DNA from: Vescimonas coprocola
GTDB lineage: Bacteria; Bacillota; Clostridia; Oscillospirales; Oscillospiraceae
NCBI RefSeq assembly: GCF_018408575.1
Contig: NZ_AP023418.1
Coordinates: 1,888,415 to 1,952,414 of the forward strand
Length of the DNA: 64,000 nt
Direction: 5' to 3'
The translations under genes were made by a program, and so were the position numbers. Below the pieces are notes generated by a model. That model made no database searches, was not told where the DNA came from, and saw nothing but the letters and a program-made list of their open reading frames with translations. Shown one piece after another: positions 52,673 through 60,935 of this stretch; the first letter of the stretch is position 1, and every line of letters starts with the position of its first letter.

Positions 52673-53374
52673 ATGTTTACACCGCAGGAAGTTTCCGAAA
52701 AGACGTTCCCCAAGGCATCCGGCTTCAACAATGGCTACGGCATGGCCGCCGTGGACGAGTTTCTGGATGCGCTGACGGAGGATTATACCGCCCTGTATAA
52801 GGACAACGCCGCCCTGAAGGCCAAGCTGAAGGTGCTGGCGGAGAAGGTGGAGGAGTATCGGGCCACCGAGGACGCCATGCGCTCCACCCTGCTGTCGGCC
52901 CAGCGGATGGCGGCCCAGATGGTCTCCGACGCACAGGCCCAGCGGGACAAGATGCTCTCGGACGCTCAGGAGGAGGCCAACCGGCAGGTGGCCCAGCTGG
53001 AGCAGCAGGTGGCGCAGGCCCAGCACAAGCTGACCATGGCCCAGGCCAGCCTGTCCGATTTCCTGCGCCGCAGCGCAGACCTCTGCGCCCAGCAGGTGAG
53101 CTTCCTGCGCTCTCTGCCGGAGGCAGAGGTGGAGGAGGGCCAGCCTGTGACCCTGCCCGCCCCGGAGGAGGGCCGTGTCCCCGTGGCAGACGCTGCGGAG
53201 GAGCCCGCCGCACCGGTGGAGGAGGCTCCCGCAGAGGAAGCCGAGGCTCCGGCAGAAGAACCCACCCCGCAGGAGGCCCCGGCGGAGGAGCCCGCCAAGA
53301 CGGAGTCCCCCTTCTCGGCGGACTTCAATTTAGACGACCTGAAGTTCGGGCGCAACTATAACAGCGAACACTAA
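52673..53374 (+). CDS. divIVA: DivIVA-family protein
   Basis: This 233-residue coiled-coil protein localises to curved membrane at septa and poles. The N-terminal lipid-binding domain (MFTPQEVSEKTFPKASGFNN, then MAAVDEFLDAL) is followed by a coiled coil (about 40-140) and a long proline/alanine/glutamate-rich tail (about 150-215). It lies directly after sepF; ylmG and ylmH, which sit between them in Bacillus, are absent here. Confidence 0.9.
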   Translation: MFTPQEVSEKTFPKASGFNNGYGMAAVDEFLDALTEDYTALYKDNAALKAKLKVLAEKVEEYRATEDAMRSTLLSAQRMAAQMVSDAQAQRDKMLSDAQEEANRQVAQLEQQVAQAQHKLTMAQASLSDFLRRSADLCAQQVSFLRSLPEAEVEEGQPVTLPAPEEGRVPVADAAEEPAAPVEEAPAEEAEAPAEEPTPQEAPAEEPAKTESPFSADFNLDDLKFGRNYNSEH

Positions 53375-53381
53375 ATACCGT

Positions 53382-53405
53382 GGGGCGGCTCCTGTGAGCC
53401 GCCCC
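53382..53405 (+). terminator. Hairpin after divIVA
   Basis: A perfect 10-bp stem GGGGCGGCTC/GAGCCGCCCC with a CTGT loop lies shortly after the divIVA stop. There is no clear T tract, so it may be a weak terminator or mRNA stabiliser. Confidence 0.5.
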
Positions 53406-53446
53406 TGCTTGCTATCTGCTATCCAACCCATCAAAGGAGTGACACT

Positions 53447-54331
53447 ATGGCCCGCCCCATCATCGCCCTGTTGTACGATTTTGACAAGACCCTGTGTACC
53501 ACGGACATGGAGAATTACACCTTCATCCCGGAGCTGGGGTATACCCCGGCCCAGTTCTGGCAGAAGGCCAACGGCTTTGGCCGGGATAACCACATGGATG
53601 GCCTGCTGGCCTATATGTACACCATGATCCATGAGTGCCGGGAGCAGAACCGGCGGCTGGAGCGGGACTTTCTGGTGCGCTGCGGCCGGGACATGGTACT
53701 CTTTCCCGGCGTGCGGGAGTGGTTCCGCCGCATCAACGCCTTCGGCCAGCAGCTGGGGGTGGAGATCGAGCACTACGTCATCTCCTCCGGTCTGCGGGAG
53801 ATCATCGAGGGCAGCGGCATCGCCCATGAGTTCCGGGAGATCTACGCCTGCGAGTTCTTCTACAACGAGGAGGGGCTGGCCTGCTGGCCCAAGCTGGACG
53901 TGAATTTCACCAACAAGACCCAGTTCGTCTACCGTATCAATAAGGGTGTGCTGGATGTGTCCGACGACAAGACCCTCAACGACTCCATGCCCGACGACAG
54001 CAAGCGCATCCCCTTCACCAACATGATCTATGTGGGGGACGGCCTGTCGGACGTGCCGTGCATGAAGATGATGCGGGCCTACGGCGGGCAGGCCATCGCC
54101 GTGTATCAGGAGGAGAACCGTCAGGGGGTGGAGGATCTGCTGAGCAAGGGCCGGGTGGACTTCATCTTCCCCGCCGACTATCGGGAGGGGACGACGCTGG
54201 ACAGCACCGTGAAAAATATCATCCGGAAAATGGCCATCTGCGATACTCTGGCGGAGGAAAACGCCGCCCAGTTCCGTCAGATCGGGCGCTCCCCCCTGCC
54301 CTATCAGGCCAGTCTCTTCGAGGAGACGTAA
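53447..54331 (+). CDS. HAD-superfamily hydrolase
   Basis: This 294-residue protein has the haloacid dehalogenase motif I YDFDKTLCTTD near the N-terminus and motif IV YVGDGLSDVPCMKMM, with Ser in motif II (HYVISSGLREII). It probably acts as a phosphatase. The segment between motifs I and II holds a helical cap. The substrate is not predicted. It stands alone between divIVA and a convergent membrane-protein gene, with AAAGGAG upstream and a strong terminator downstream. Confidence 0.87.
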   Translation: MARPIIALLYDFDKTLCTTDMENYTFIPELGYTPAQFWQKANGFGRDNHMDGLLAYMYTMIHECREQNRRLERDFLVRCGRDMVLFPGVREWFRRINAFGQQLGVEIEHYVISSGLREIIEGSGIAHEFREIYACEFFYNEEGLACWPKLDVNFTNKTQFVYRINKGVLDVSDDKTLNDSMPDDSKRIPFTNMIYVGDGLSDVPCMKMMRAYGGQAIAVYQEENRQGVEDLLSKGRVDFIFPADYREGTTLDSTVKNIIRKMAICDTLAEENAAQFRQIGRSPLPYQASLFEET

Positions 54332-54414
54332 GAGGCCCCTTTCCAATGCGGAAAATTCTCTGCGTGTATAACGAGGTGCCATCGGGCGCTGCAAGTATCC
54401 ATCAACGCCGAAAG

Positions 54415-54458
54415 AACAAGGCTGGCAGGTCATTGACCTGCCAGCCTTGTTCTTTATT
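54415..54458. terminator. Terminator between the HAD gene and the convergent DUF3592 gene
   Basis: A perfect 17-bp stem (54415-54431 with 54435-54451) is followed by CTTTATT on the plus strand. It lies between convergent genes and may work in both directions. Confidence 0.92.
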
Positions 54459-54492
54459 CCCTTGGCATCCCGTATATGGGATTTTCGTCCTC

Positions 54493-55512
54493 TTATTCGC
54501 TCCACCAGCCCGCAGCTTCCAGAAACGCAAGCACATCGGCCTTGCCCTCCTGCGTGGTATACACATAGAGCATTATCTGTCCACTGCGGATCTTTGCTGC
54601 GAAATTCGTGGGGCTGTCCACGGCATAGACCTGACCAGTAAAGGTATTGCTCTCCGTCACCTCACCGGTGATGGGGAGGGTCGCAGCGGCATAGAAACGG
54701 TAGCAGGCATCTGCGGAATCCAGCCTGCAGTAGTCCAACCGCAGAGAGTCCTCATGCACGGAAACAGAGCGGATCAGCATGGAACCGACGCCCCAGCTCT
54801 GGCGGATATCCTCCGTAGAGTCCACGGCAGTATAGCCGGCTGCCGCTGCGGCCTTGCGGAACTTATCCAAGTCCGAAGTTCCCGACGTGAGGAAGAATTT
54901 CACGAAAAGGACGAGGGCGACGAACGCAAGAAGCCAAGCCGCAAGTCGGGGGACCCACTGCTTCGCCGGGATTTTTGCAATGGCCGTTGAATCAAATCCC
55001 GTGTCTGTCTCCGGAACCGATTTCTTCAGCTCCTCTGTGTGCGTCCTTCGCAGAAGGCTGCGAAGTAGCTCCAGCACCCCAGAGAGGGAAAAGCCCACCA
55101 CTGCGATGGCCGTTCCCAAAATCAAAAGGACCAGCAGATTGTGGGTATTGGGAGAGAGAATCGCCGTATTCTCTTCCGGCATTTCCGGGTCATATTTCAC
55201 GGTAATGACAGTACCAATCAGACGGGGCGATGACATACGCCCTGTGCGGCCCGTATAGGTTTCACCGTCCACGGCATACTCATATGCCATAATGTAGTAG
55301 GTACTGCTGTTGCTACCATGCCTTCCGGGCGAAGAGCTGACTACCTCGCTGGAGACATCCGTGACCGTTGCCTGCGTGGTGAGCCAGTCCTTCTGGCGGG
55401 ATTGCTCTGCATAGTCCTTGATCCCGTTTACGATCAGGTAGATGCCCACAATCATCATCACATAGCCCATGAATCGGAAGTAGGCGAATAATGATCGATT
55501 CTGCTTCCACAT
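54493..55512 (-). CDS. DUF3592-type membrane protein
   Basis: This 339-residue protein has a first transmembrane helix near residues 14-30, an extracytoplasmic domain (ATVTDVSSEV... TVITVKYDPEMPEEN) that resembles the DUF3592 fold, and a second helix (LLVLLILGTAIAVVGFSLSG). A third helix lies around 190-210, followed by a C-terminal domain with no recognised family. GGAGG lies 8 bases before the ATG. Base composition appears somewhat lower in GC than its neighbours. Function unknown. Confidence 0.7.
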   Translation of the reverse strand: MWKQNRSLFAYFRFMGYVMMIVGIYLIVNGIKDYAEQSRQKDWLTTQATVTDVSSEVVSSSPGRHGSNSSTYYIMAYEYAVDGETYTGRTGRMSSPRLIGTVITVKYDPEMPEENTAILSPNTHNLLVLLILGTAIAVVGFSLSGVLELLRSLLRRTHTEELKKSVPETDTGFDSTAIAKIPAKQWVPRLAAWLLAFVALVLFVKFFLTSGTSDLDKFRKAAAAAGYTAVDSTEDIRQSWGVGSMLIRSVSVHEDSLRLDYCRLDSADACYRFYAAATLPITGEVTESNTFTGQVYAVDSPTNFAAKIRSGQIMLYVYTTQEGKADVLAFLEAAGWWSE

Positions 55513-55567
55513 CTCGATGCCCTCCTTGCTCCGCCAGCCCCACAGGGAGTTTTATGCCCTTGTCCCC

Positions 55568-56344
55568 TTACTGCTCCTTCTGGAACCGATCGGCGGCGAT
55601 AAGGCGCTTCAGGGCCTCCACGCCCACCTGCACGGCGGAGGTGGTGTCCTCGCTCATGTCCTGATCCAGACCGGCGGCCTCCCGCTCCTGATTCCAGATC
55701 ACATGGAAGCAGGAGCCGCAGCGGCAGCCCAGCGCATCCGCCACCACGAACAGGGCAGCGGACTCCATCTCGCTGGCCTTGACGCCCAGACGCTTCCACG
55801 CCTCCCACTTGTTCAGCAGCTCATAGGACACCGGCATCCTGGCGGGGCTGTGCTGACCGTAGAAGGCGTCCTTGCACTGCACCACGCCCACCTGCGTCCG
55901 CTTGCCCAGCGCACGAGACGCCTCCACCAGCGCTGTGGTCACCTCGAAGTTGGCCACGGCGGGGTACTCGATGGGCGCATACTCCCGGCTGGTATGCTCG
56001 AAGCGGATGGCGCCGGTGGCCACCACCACGTCGCCGGAGCGGACATCCAGATCGATGCCGCCGCAGGTACCCACCCGGATAAAGGTGTCGGCGCCGATAT
56101 TGTGCAGCTCCTCCATGGCGATGGCGGCCGAAGGGCCGCCGATGCCGGTGGAGCAGACGGAGACCTTCTCCCCCAGCAGGGTGCCGGTGTAAATGGTGTA
56201 CTCCCGATTCTGGGCCACGAAGTGTGCGTTGTCAAACAGGGCGGCGATTTTTTCGCAGCGGCCGGGGTCGCCGGGCAGGATCACATACCGGCCCACGTCG
56301 CCCTCCACACAGTGGATGTGAAATTGTTTCTCCAGTTTTTGCAT
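55568..56344 (-). CDS. Nucleoside phosphorylase, uridine phosphorylase-like
   Basis: This 258-residue enzyme splits a nucleoside with phosphate to base and (deoxy)ribose-1-phosphate. Phosphate-site motifs are visible: [10 protein letters not shown] and [13 protein letters not shown]. The ribose-binding EMESAALF follows, which is characteristic of the hexameric udp/deoD family. The spacing around [11 protein letters not shown] and the QCKDAFYGQ segment favours a uridine phosphorylase, but the base specificity is uncertain. It has its own consensus-like promoter. Confidence 0.88.
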   Translation of the reverse strand: MQKLEKQFHIHCVEGDVGRYVILPGDPGRCEKIAALFDNAHFVAQNREYTIYTGTLLGEKVSVCSTGIGGPSAAIAMEELHNIGADTFIRVGTCGGIDLDVRSGDVVVATGAIRFEHTSREYAPIEYPAVANFEVTTALVEASRALGKRTQVGVVQCKDAFYGQHSPARMPVSYELLNKWEAWKRLGVKASEMESAALFVVADALGCRCGSCFHVIWNQEREAAGLDQDMSEDTTSAVQVGVEALKRLIAADRFQKEQ

Positions 56345-56384
56345 GAGAAATGCCTCCTGTCATTTTTTCATGGAATGCTCTTTG

Positions 56385-56413
56385 ATTATACTTCATTCTG
56401 CGGCACGGCGCAA
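56385..56413 (-). promoter_or_regulatory. Sigma-A promoter of the nucleoside phosphorylase
   Basis: On the minus strand the -35 TTGCGC (56408-56413) and -10 TATAAT (56385-56390) are 17 bases apart, about 40 bases before the ATG. Confidence 0.75.
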
Positions 56414-56439
56414 CCGTTTTGTCCGTAGGAGGGGAACAG

Positions 56440-57312
56440 TCACCACACCTCCACGGTGTACTTCTTCAGCTGCGTCACCGGGTGCAGATCCCGCTTGGCC
56501 TTCCGCAGGCCCAGATCCCCCATGTCCTCCTCCCGGTTCACATACGCAAGACCGTCGGCATAGGCGGTGCAGAACTGGCGGCACAGCATCTGATAGGCGC
56601 CGGGGTAGTCCCGGTCCGCCTTCTCAATGTGGATGTACAGGGTGTCCCGCAGCACCTCCCCCAGTGTGAAGCCCACGATGGCCCCGTCGGCCCGGAGAAC
56701 GCCGCCCACCAGACCGTACTGATCCAGATGCTCCAGCACCTCCTGCACCTTGTGGTTTTCCTCCGCCGCCTCTCCGGGGGCGTAGTTGAGCTTCTTGTTC
56801 AGGGTGTGAAAAAAGGCCTCCACCTCCGCTGCGTCGGTGCTGTCCAGCGGCTCGAAGCTCCAGCTCTGGCAGGTACGGAGGAAACGGCTGATGTGGTTGC
56901 GCTGGCCGCTGAACTTCTTGCCGGACAGCTGGATCATCTCCTCAGCGGAGTACAGATAGTCGGCAAAATTCTCCTCCTCCGTGATCTCCACCCGGCCCGG
57001 CAGCTCCCGGAACAGGGGCAGATCCGCCTCCGGGATGGTGCAGAACCGCACCGGCCGCTCCGGGTGGCGGGCCAGACACTGCCGCAGTCCGGCGGGGATG
57101 TCCTCCCCCAATGGCAGGTTGTAGTAGAGATTTCCGTCCTCACCGGTGAGGGTGGAGTACAGCACGCCGTCCTTCACCTGCCACGCCATGTGGAAGTAGT
57201 CCCGCCACATGAACATCCCGCCCACGGTGAAATCGCAGGTGTTGGTGGTGACGAAGCGGAAATATGGGGCGATCACCGGGATATCATCGATGGTCATTTT
57301 CTGAAAAGGCAT
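56440..57312 (-). CDS. DUF2156-type GNAT-like protein
   Basis: This 290-residue protein resembles the DUF2156 family, related to the aminoacyl-transferase half of lysylphosphatidylglycerol synthases with an acetyltransferase-like fold. Typical segments are SGQRNHISRF and the C-terminal VNREEDMGDLGLRKAKRDLH followed by PVTQLKKYTV. There are no transmembrane helices. It may transfer an acyl or aminoacyl group, but the substrate is unknown. It lies upstream of the nucleoside phosphorylase on the same strand with a separate promoter between them. Confidence 0.8.
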   Translation of the reverse strand: MPFQKMTIDDIPVIAPYFRFVTTNTCDFTVGGMFMWRDYFHMAWQVKDGVLYSTLTGEDGNLYYNLPLGEDIPAGLRQCLARHPERPVRFCTIPEADLPLFRELPGRVEITEEENFADYLYSAEEMIQLSGKKFSGQRNHISRFLRTCQSWSFEPLDSTDAAEVEAFFHTLNKKLNYAPGEAAEENHKVQEVLEHLDQYGLVGGVLRADGAIVGFTLGEVLRDTLYIHIEKADRDYPGAYQMLCRQFCTAYADGLAYVNREEDMGDLGLRKAKRDLHPVTQLKKYTVEVW

Positions 57313-57902
57313 ATGGTATCACTCGCTTTCTGACCTCTCCGCCGGGGAAAAATCCCAAATATTATATCAGACCCCGCCGCCGGAATCAAGGGGAAGCCCC
57401 TGCCGTGGCTGCGGCTCATTCTTCCGTCATTACAAGGCCGCTTTGCAAATGTGTCGTATTTTGCCTCCGGCGGGTGGCTTTTTCTTTTTGCCTCCGGCGG
57501 GTAACTTTCTGCCAATAGCAGCAGAAAGTTACCAAAGAATGCCGCTTGAAACCTTAGGTTTCAAGACTTCCTCTTTTCTGTGCAAGAGTTACTTCCTAAA
57601 TCCCGCCAAAACAGGGAATCGCCTTTCTCCTACTCACGCTGCCGCTTTATTGGGTGGTTGAAGAAGCTTGCTGCTCTACCGTGGGGGACGGATCGCCACA
57701 GCCAGTGTGCGCACTGGCTTGGCAATGACGCAACAAGAAACCGGATGACACGACGGTGCAGGCTTTCTGCTGCGATCAGGGGAAAGCTATACCCGCCGGA
57801 GGTAACCAACCACTTCTGGCAAAGCATCTGCCTTCGGAGTAGCCCCCACAAGTACTCCCCCATACGTCAATTTTTTACAATTTCTTCATATTTCTCCGGA
57901 TT
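57313..57902. repeat. Gene-free region with nested palindromes and a shared short repeat
   Basis: No credible gene is present. CCTCCGGCGGGT occurs at 57464-57475 and 57491-57502, and its inverse ACCCGCCGGAGG at 57791-57802, so about 300 bases are bracketed by an inverted repeat. Inside are perfect hairpins AACTTTCTGC/GCAGAAAGTT (57503-57530), CTTGAAACC/GGTTTCAAG (57545-57565) and GCCAGTG/CACTGGC (57701-57718). This looks like the remains of non-coding mobile or REP-like elements related to the hairpin at 48808-48864. Confidence 0.6.
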
Positions 57903-57920
57903 TGTCAAATTCTCTTGACA
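57903..57920 (+). promoter_or_regulatory. Candidate enhancer (activator) palindrome for the sigma-54 promoter
   Basis: TGTCAA-N6-TTGACA is a perfect inverted repeat centred about 138 bases upstream of the predicted start. This matches the usual place of sigma-54 enhancer-binding protein sites. A possible second half-site TTGACA lies at about 57957-57962. A sigma-A -35 reading of TTGACA is possible, but no good -10 follows. Confidence 0.55.
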
Positions 57921-58023
57921 GAAAACACCAGTATCCGGATGCAAAATCAAATATTTTTGACAAAATGGAACTCATTGCTTTTACCGTCCCCCAAAATCCC
58001 CGAAAAATCGCCGTTTCTCAGAC

Positions 58024-58039
58024 TGGCACGTCACTTGCT
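58024..58039 (+). promoter_or_regulatory. Sigma-54 promoter upstream of the NhaC antiporter operon
   Basis: TGGCACG-N4-TTGCT places GG and GC exactly 10 bases apart and matches the sigma-54 -24/-12 consensus fully. The start would be near 58050, about 60 bases before the ATG. rpoN itself lies at the other end of this small operon. Confidence 0.85.
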
Positions 58040-58110
58040 ATTACTATGGGCAGACGGTCCACGGACCGCAGAATTTATGTTTCACTCTTCGAGTGAGGAA
58101 AGGACGACAT

Positions 58111-59673
58111 ATGGAGTTTTCACCTACCCTATTGGCCATCGTTCCCCCTCTGCTGGCCATTGTCCTGGCGGTCATCACACGCCAGGTCGTGCTGTCCCTG
58201 TTCATTGCCGTGTTCGTCGGTGCCGTGATGCTGTGCGGCGGTAATCTGTGGGAGGGCTTTTACAGCACCTTCTTCGATTACATCCTCCCCGGCTTCGAGG
58301 ATACCGACCACCAGCGCATCCTGGCGCTGACCACCTTCTGCGGCGGTTTGTCGCTGCTGCTGGAAAAGAACGGAGGCGCCCAAGCCTTCGCCAATGCCGT
58401 CAGCCGCGGCGCAGGCAAGACCCGCCGGGGCGCTCAGGTGCTGACTTGGCTGGGCGGCGTGTTCGTCTGGTTCTCCGATTCCACCAACCCCGTGCTGGTA
58501 GGCCCCATCTGCCGCAGCTTTACCGATAAGGTAAAGGTCTCCCGTGAGAAGCTGGCCTACATCGTGGACTCCACCACGGCGGCCGTCCCCACTCTGTTCC
58601 CCATCTCCGCCTGGGGCGCTTACATCATCGGCCTCATCGCCACCTTCTACACCTCCACCGGCTATACCGGCAATCCTCAGACAGACTTCGTGGCCGGTAT
58701 CCCCTATCAGTACTACACCATCGGCTCCATCCTCATGGTGCTCATCATCGCCGTCACCGGCTGGGACTACGGCCCCATGAAGAAGGCCGAGGACCGTGCG
58801 CTGCTCACCGGCAAGCTGTTCCGTGACGGCGCCGAGATCCGCCGTGAGGTCGAGCAGGAGGAGCTTCCGGAAGGTGCCAAGCCCTCCATCTGGAATATGC
58901 TGGTTCCCGTCATCGTGCTGCTGGTGTTCATCTTCGTGGGCCTGTTCTACACCGGTGACATCAAGACCAATGGCATCTTTGGTGCGCTGGCCAACGGCAG
59001 CTCCCTGCGGGCGCTGGATACCGCCTTCATTCTGGCCTCCATCTCCGCCATCATCATGGGCATGATCACCAAGGTCTGGAACTTCAAGAAGGCCCTGAGC
59101 ACCTTCATCGAGGGCTGCACGGGCATGATGGAGGTCCTGATGATCCTCATGCTGGCCTGGGGCATCGGCAGCATCTGCTCCGCCTGCGGCACTTCCACTT
59201 GGATCGTCAGCACCTGCGAGAGCTTCCTGACCCCCACCTCTATGTGCGCTATCATCTTCATCGCTGCCTGCCTGACCTCCTTCTCCACCGGCAGTTCCTG
59301 GAGCGTATTCGCCATCTTCATCCCCATCGCCGTGTCCCTGGCCATCTCCATCGGCGCCCCCGTAGGCATGGCCATCGGCGTGGTGCTGTCCGGCGGTATC
59401 TTCGGCGACCACTGCTCCCCCATCTCCGACACCACCGTCATGTCCTCCATGGGCTCCTCCTGCGACCACATCGACCACGTGCGCACGCAGCTGCCCTACG
59501 CCCTGACGGTAGCCGGCTCGTCTCTGGTAGGCTATATCGTCAGCGGCCTGATGAAAGGCGGTGCCTTCGTGGGGCTTGCCATCACGCTGGTGCTCATCTG
59601 CCTGGTGTCCTTCCTGCTGAACAAGCACGTGGGCCGTGGCAAGGATGCCAAGGCCTCTCAGGATGCCGCCTGA
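58111..59673 (+). CDS. Na+/H+ antiporter, NhaC family
   Basis: This 520-residue integral membrane protein has about 11-12 hydrophobic helices. The family pattern is visible in WFSDSTNPVLVGPICRSF, STTAAVPTLFPISAWGAYI and FGDHCSPISDTTVMSSMGSS, a repeat feature of the NhaC/ArsB-like fold. It exchanges cytosolic Na+ for protons or, in some clostridial relatives, a carboxylate or amino acid. AAAGGA lies before the chosen ATG. It is cotranscribed with a sugar-acid dehydratase-like gene, which suggests organic-acid-linked transport (inference). Confidence 0.9.
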   Translation: MEFSPTLLAIVPPLLAIVLAVITRQVVLSLFIAVFVGAVMLCGGNLWEGFYSTFFDYILPGFEDTDHQRILALTTFCGGLSLLLEKNGGAQAFANAVSRGAGKTRRGAQVLTWLGGVFVWFSDSTNPVLVGPICRSFTDKVKVSREKLAYIVDSTTAAVPTLFPISAWGAYIIGLIATFYTSTGYTGNPQTDFVAGIPYQYYTIGSILMVLIIAVTGWDYGPMKKAEDRALLTGKLFRDGAEIRREVEQEELPEGAKPSIWNMLVPVIVLLVFIFVGLFYTGDIKTNGIFGALANGSSLRALDTAFILASISAIIMGMITKVWNFKKALSTFIEGCTGMMEVLMILMLAWGIGSICSACGTSTWIVSTCESFLTPTSMCAIIFIAACLTSFSTGSSWSVFAIFIPIAVSLAISIGAPVGMAIGVVLSGGIFGDHCSPISDTTVMSSMGSSCDHIDHVRTQLPYALTVAGSSLVGYIVSGLMKGGAFVGLAITLVLICLVSFLLNKHVGRGKDAKASQDAA

Positions 59674-59712
59674 TCCCATCCAAATTTTGGACACGAATAG
59701 GAGGATATAACC

Positions 59713-60852
59713 GTGAAAATTATCGACGCGAAGCTGCAGGTGGTGGAAGTCCCCCTGCCCCATCCCTTCCCCTCCACCTGGAACCCCGGCAATCCGGAGA
59801 CCAAGCTGTTCGTTACCATCGCTGAGATCATCACCGATGACGGTATCCACGGCTACGGTGCCGCCTGCGACTCCTCCCAGCTGCTGGCGGGTATCTGGGA
59901 CACCCACATCCGCCCGCTGGTCATCGGCAAGGAGATCACGCAGGTGGAGGCCATCAACACCGGCCTCGTCAACGCCTCCCTGTACGCCTACCGCCCCTGG
60001 TGCGTGGAGGTAGCCGTGTGGGATGCACTGGGCAAATACGCCAACCTCCCCATCTACAAGATGCTGGGCGGCGTGCAGGATAAGGTTCTGGCCTACGCCA
60101 GCACCGGCTCCCTGAAGTCCGTGGAGGAGCGTGTGGAGGACGCTGAGCGGTATATTGCCGAGGGCTTCAAGATGATGAAGCTCCGTGCTCACCACGACGA
60201 TCCCTTCGAGGACGTCCGTATCATCGCCGAGATCAAAAAGCGGGTAGGCGACAAGCTGAAGATCGCCGTGGACGCCAATCAGGGCTGGTTCTTCACCGGC
60301 AAGCGGTCCGTGGCCAAGTGGGATCTGAAGAAGGCTCTGAACGTGTGCCGTGCCTTCGAGGAGATCGGCATCGAGTGGATCGAGGAGCCCCTGTACGGCT
60401 ACGACTTCGAGGGTCTGGCAGAGCTGCGCAAGCGCACCACCCTCCATGTGGCCGGCGGCGAGCTGAACGCTCAGGTCCACGAGTACCGTGACCTCATCAA
60501 GCACAACTGCTTCGACATCTATCAGATGGACGTGGTGCTCTCCGGCGGCTTCGTGCAGAACCGGAAGGTGGCGGCCATGGCGGAAGCGGAGAACAAGATC
60601 TACACCCCCCACACCTGGACTCACGGCATGGGTATGGCCGCCGCCCTGCATATGGCGGGTGCCGTCAGCAACTGCCCCTTCATCGAGTACTGCTACGATC
60701 CTCCCTACTGGCCCTACGAGGTGCGTGACATGATGCTCACGGAGCCTCTGGTGGTGGATAAGGACGGCTATATTGCCGTGCCCCAGAAGCCGGGCCTTGG
60801 CGTGGAGATCAACCACGAGCTTATGGACAAGTACACCGTGCTGCGGAAGTGA
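59713..60852 (+). CDS. Mandelate racemase/muconate lactonizing enzyme family protein
   Basis: This 379-residue member of the enolase superfamily has a capping domain at about residues 1-125 and a barrel. Metal ligands are Asp in IAVDANQGW, Glu in WIEEPL and Glu in HVAGGELN. The catalytic pair is His in TPHTWTHGMG, with Lys-x-Arg (MMKLRAHH) in place of the more common Lys-x-Lys. This pattern fits acid-sugar dehydratases of the mandelate racemase subgroup; the substrate is unknown. It starts with GTG, eight bases after GGAGG, and follows the antiporter by 39 bases under sigma-54 control. Confidence 0.87.
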   Translation: MKIIDAKLQVVEVPLPHPFPSTWNPGNPETKLFVTIAEIITDDGIHGYGAACDSSQLLAGIWDTHIRPLVIGKEITQVEAINTGLVNASLYAYRPWCVEVAVWDALGKYANLPIYKMLGGVQDKVLAYASTGSLKSVEERVEDAERYIAEGFKMMKLRAHHDDPFEDVRIIAEIKKRVGDKLKIAVDANQGWFFTGKRSVAKWDLKKALNVCRAFEEIGIEWIEEPLYGYDFEGLAELRKRTTLHVAGGELNAQVHEYRDLIKHNCFDIYQMDVVLSGGFVQNRKVAAMAEAENKIYTPHTWTHGMGMAAALHMAGAVSNCPFIEYCYDPPYWPYEVRDMMLTEPLVVDKDGYIAVPQKPGLGVEINHELMDKYTVLRK

Positions 60853-60875
60853 TCCAATCCCACTCCCACAGGTGA

Positions 60876-60915
60876 AAGCAGCAGCGGGGAGCCATTCGGC
60901 TCCCCGCTGCTGCTT
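60876..60915. terminator. Strong hairpin between the dehydratase gene and rpoN
   Basis: A perfect 18-bp stem (60876-60893 with 60898-60915), with an ATTC loop, separates two convergent genes. T tracts are weak on both sides, so efficiency is uncertain. Confidence 0.75.
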
Positions 60916-60935
60916 GAAAAAATAAGCTTATGCTG

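Noticed and set aside
57443-58096. Several 60-110 codon plus-strand frames before the NhaC gene
   Set aside because: They lack ribosome binding sites, run through palindromes and promoter elements, and show no domain.
58129-60816. An 895-codon open frame on the minus strand across the antiporter and dehydratase genes
   Set aside because: It is antisense to two well-supported genes and its translation is histidine/aspartate/glycine-rich with no recognisable fold, typical of reverse-strand frames in high-GC coding DNA.
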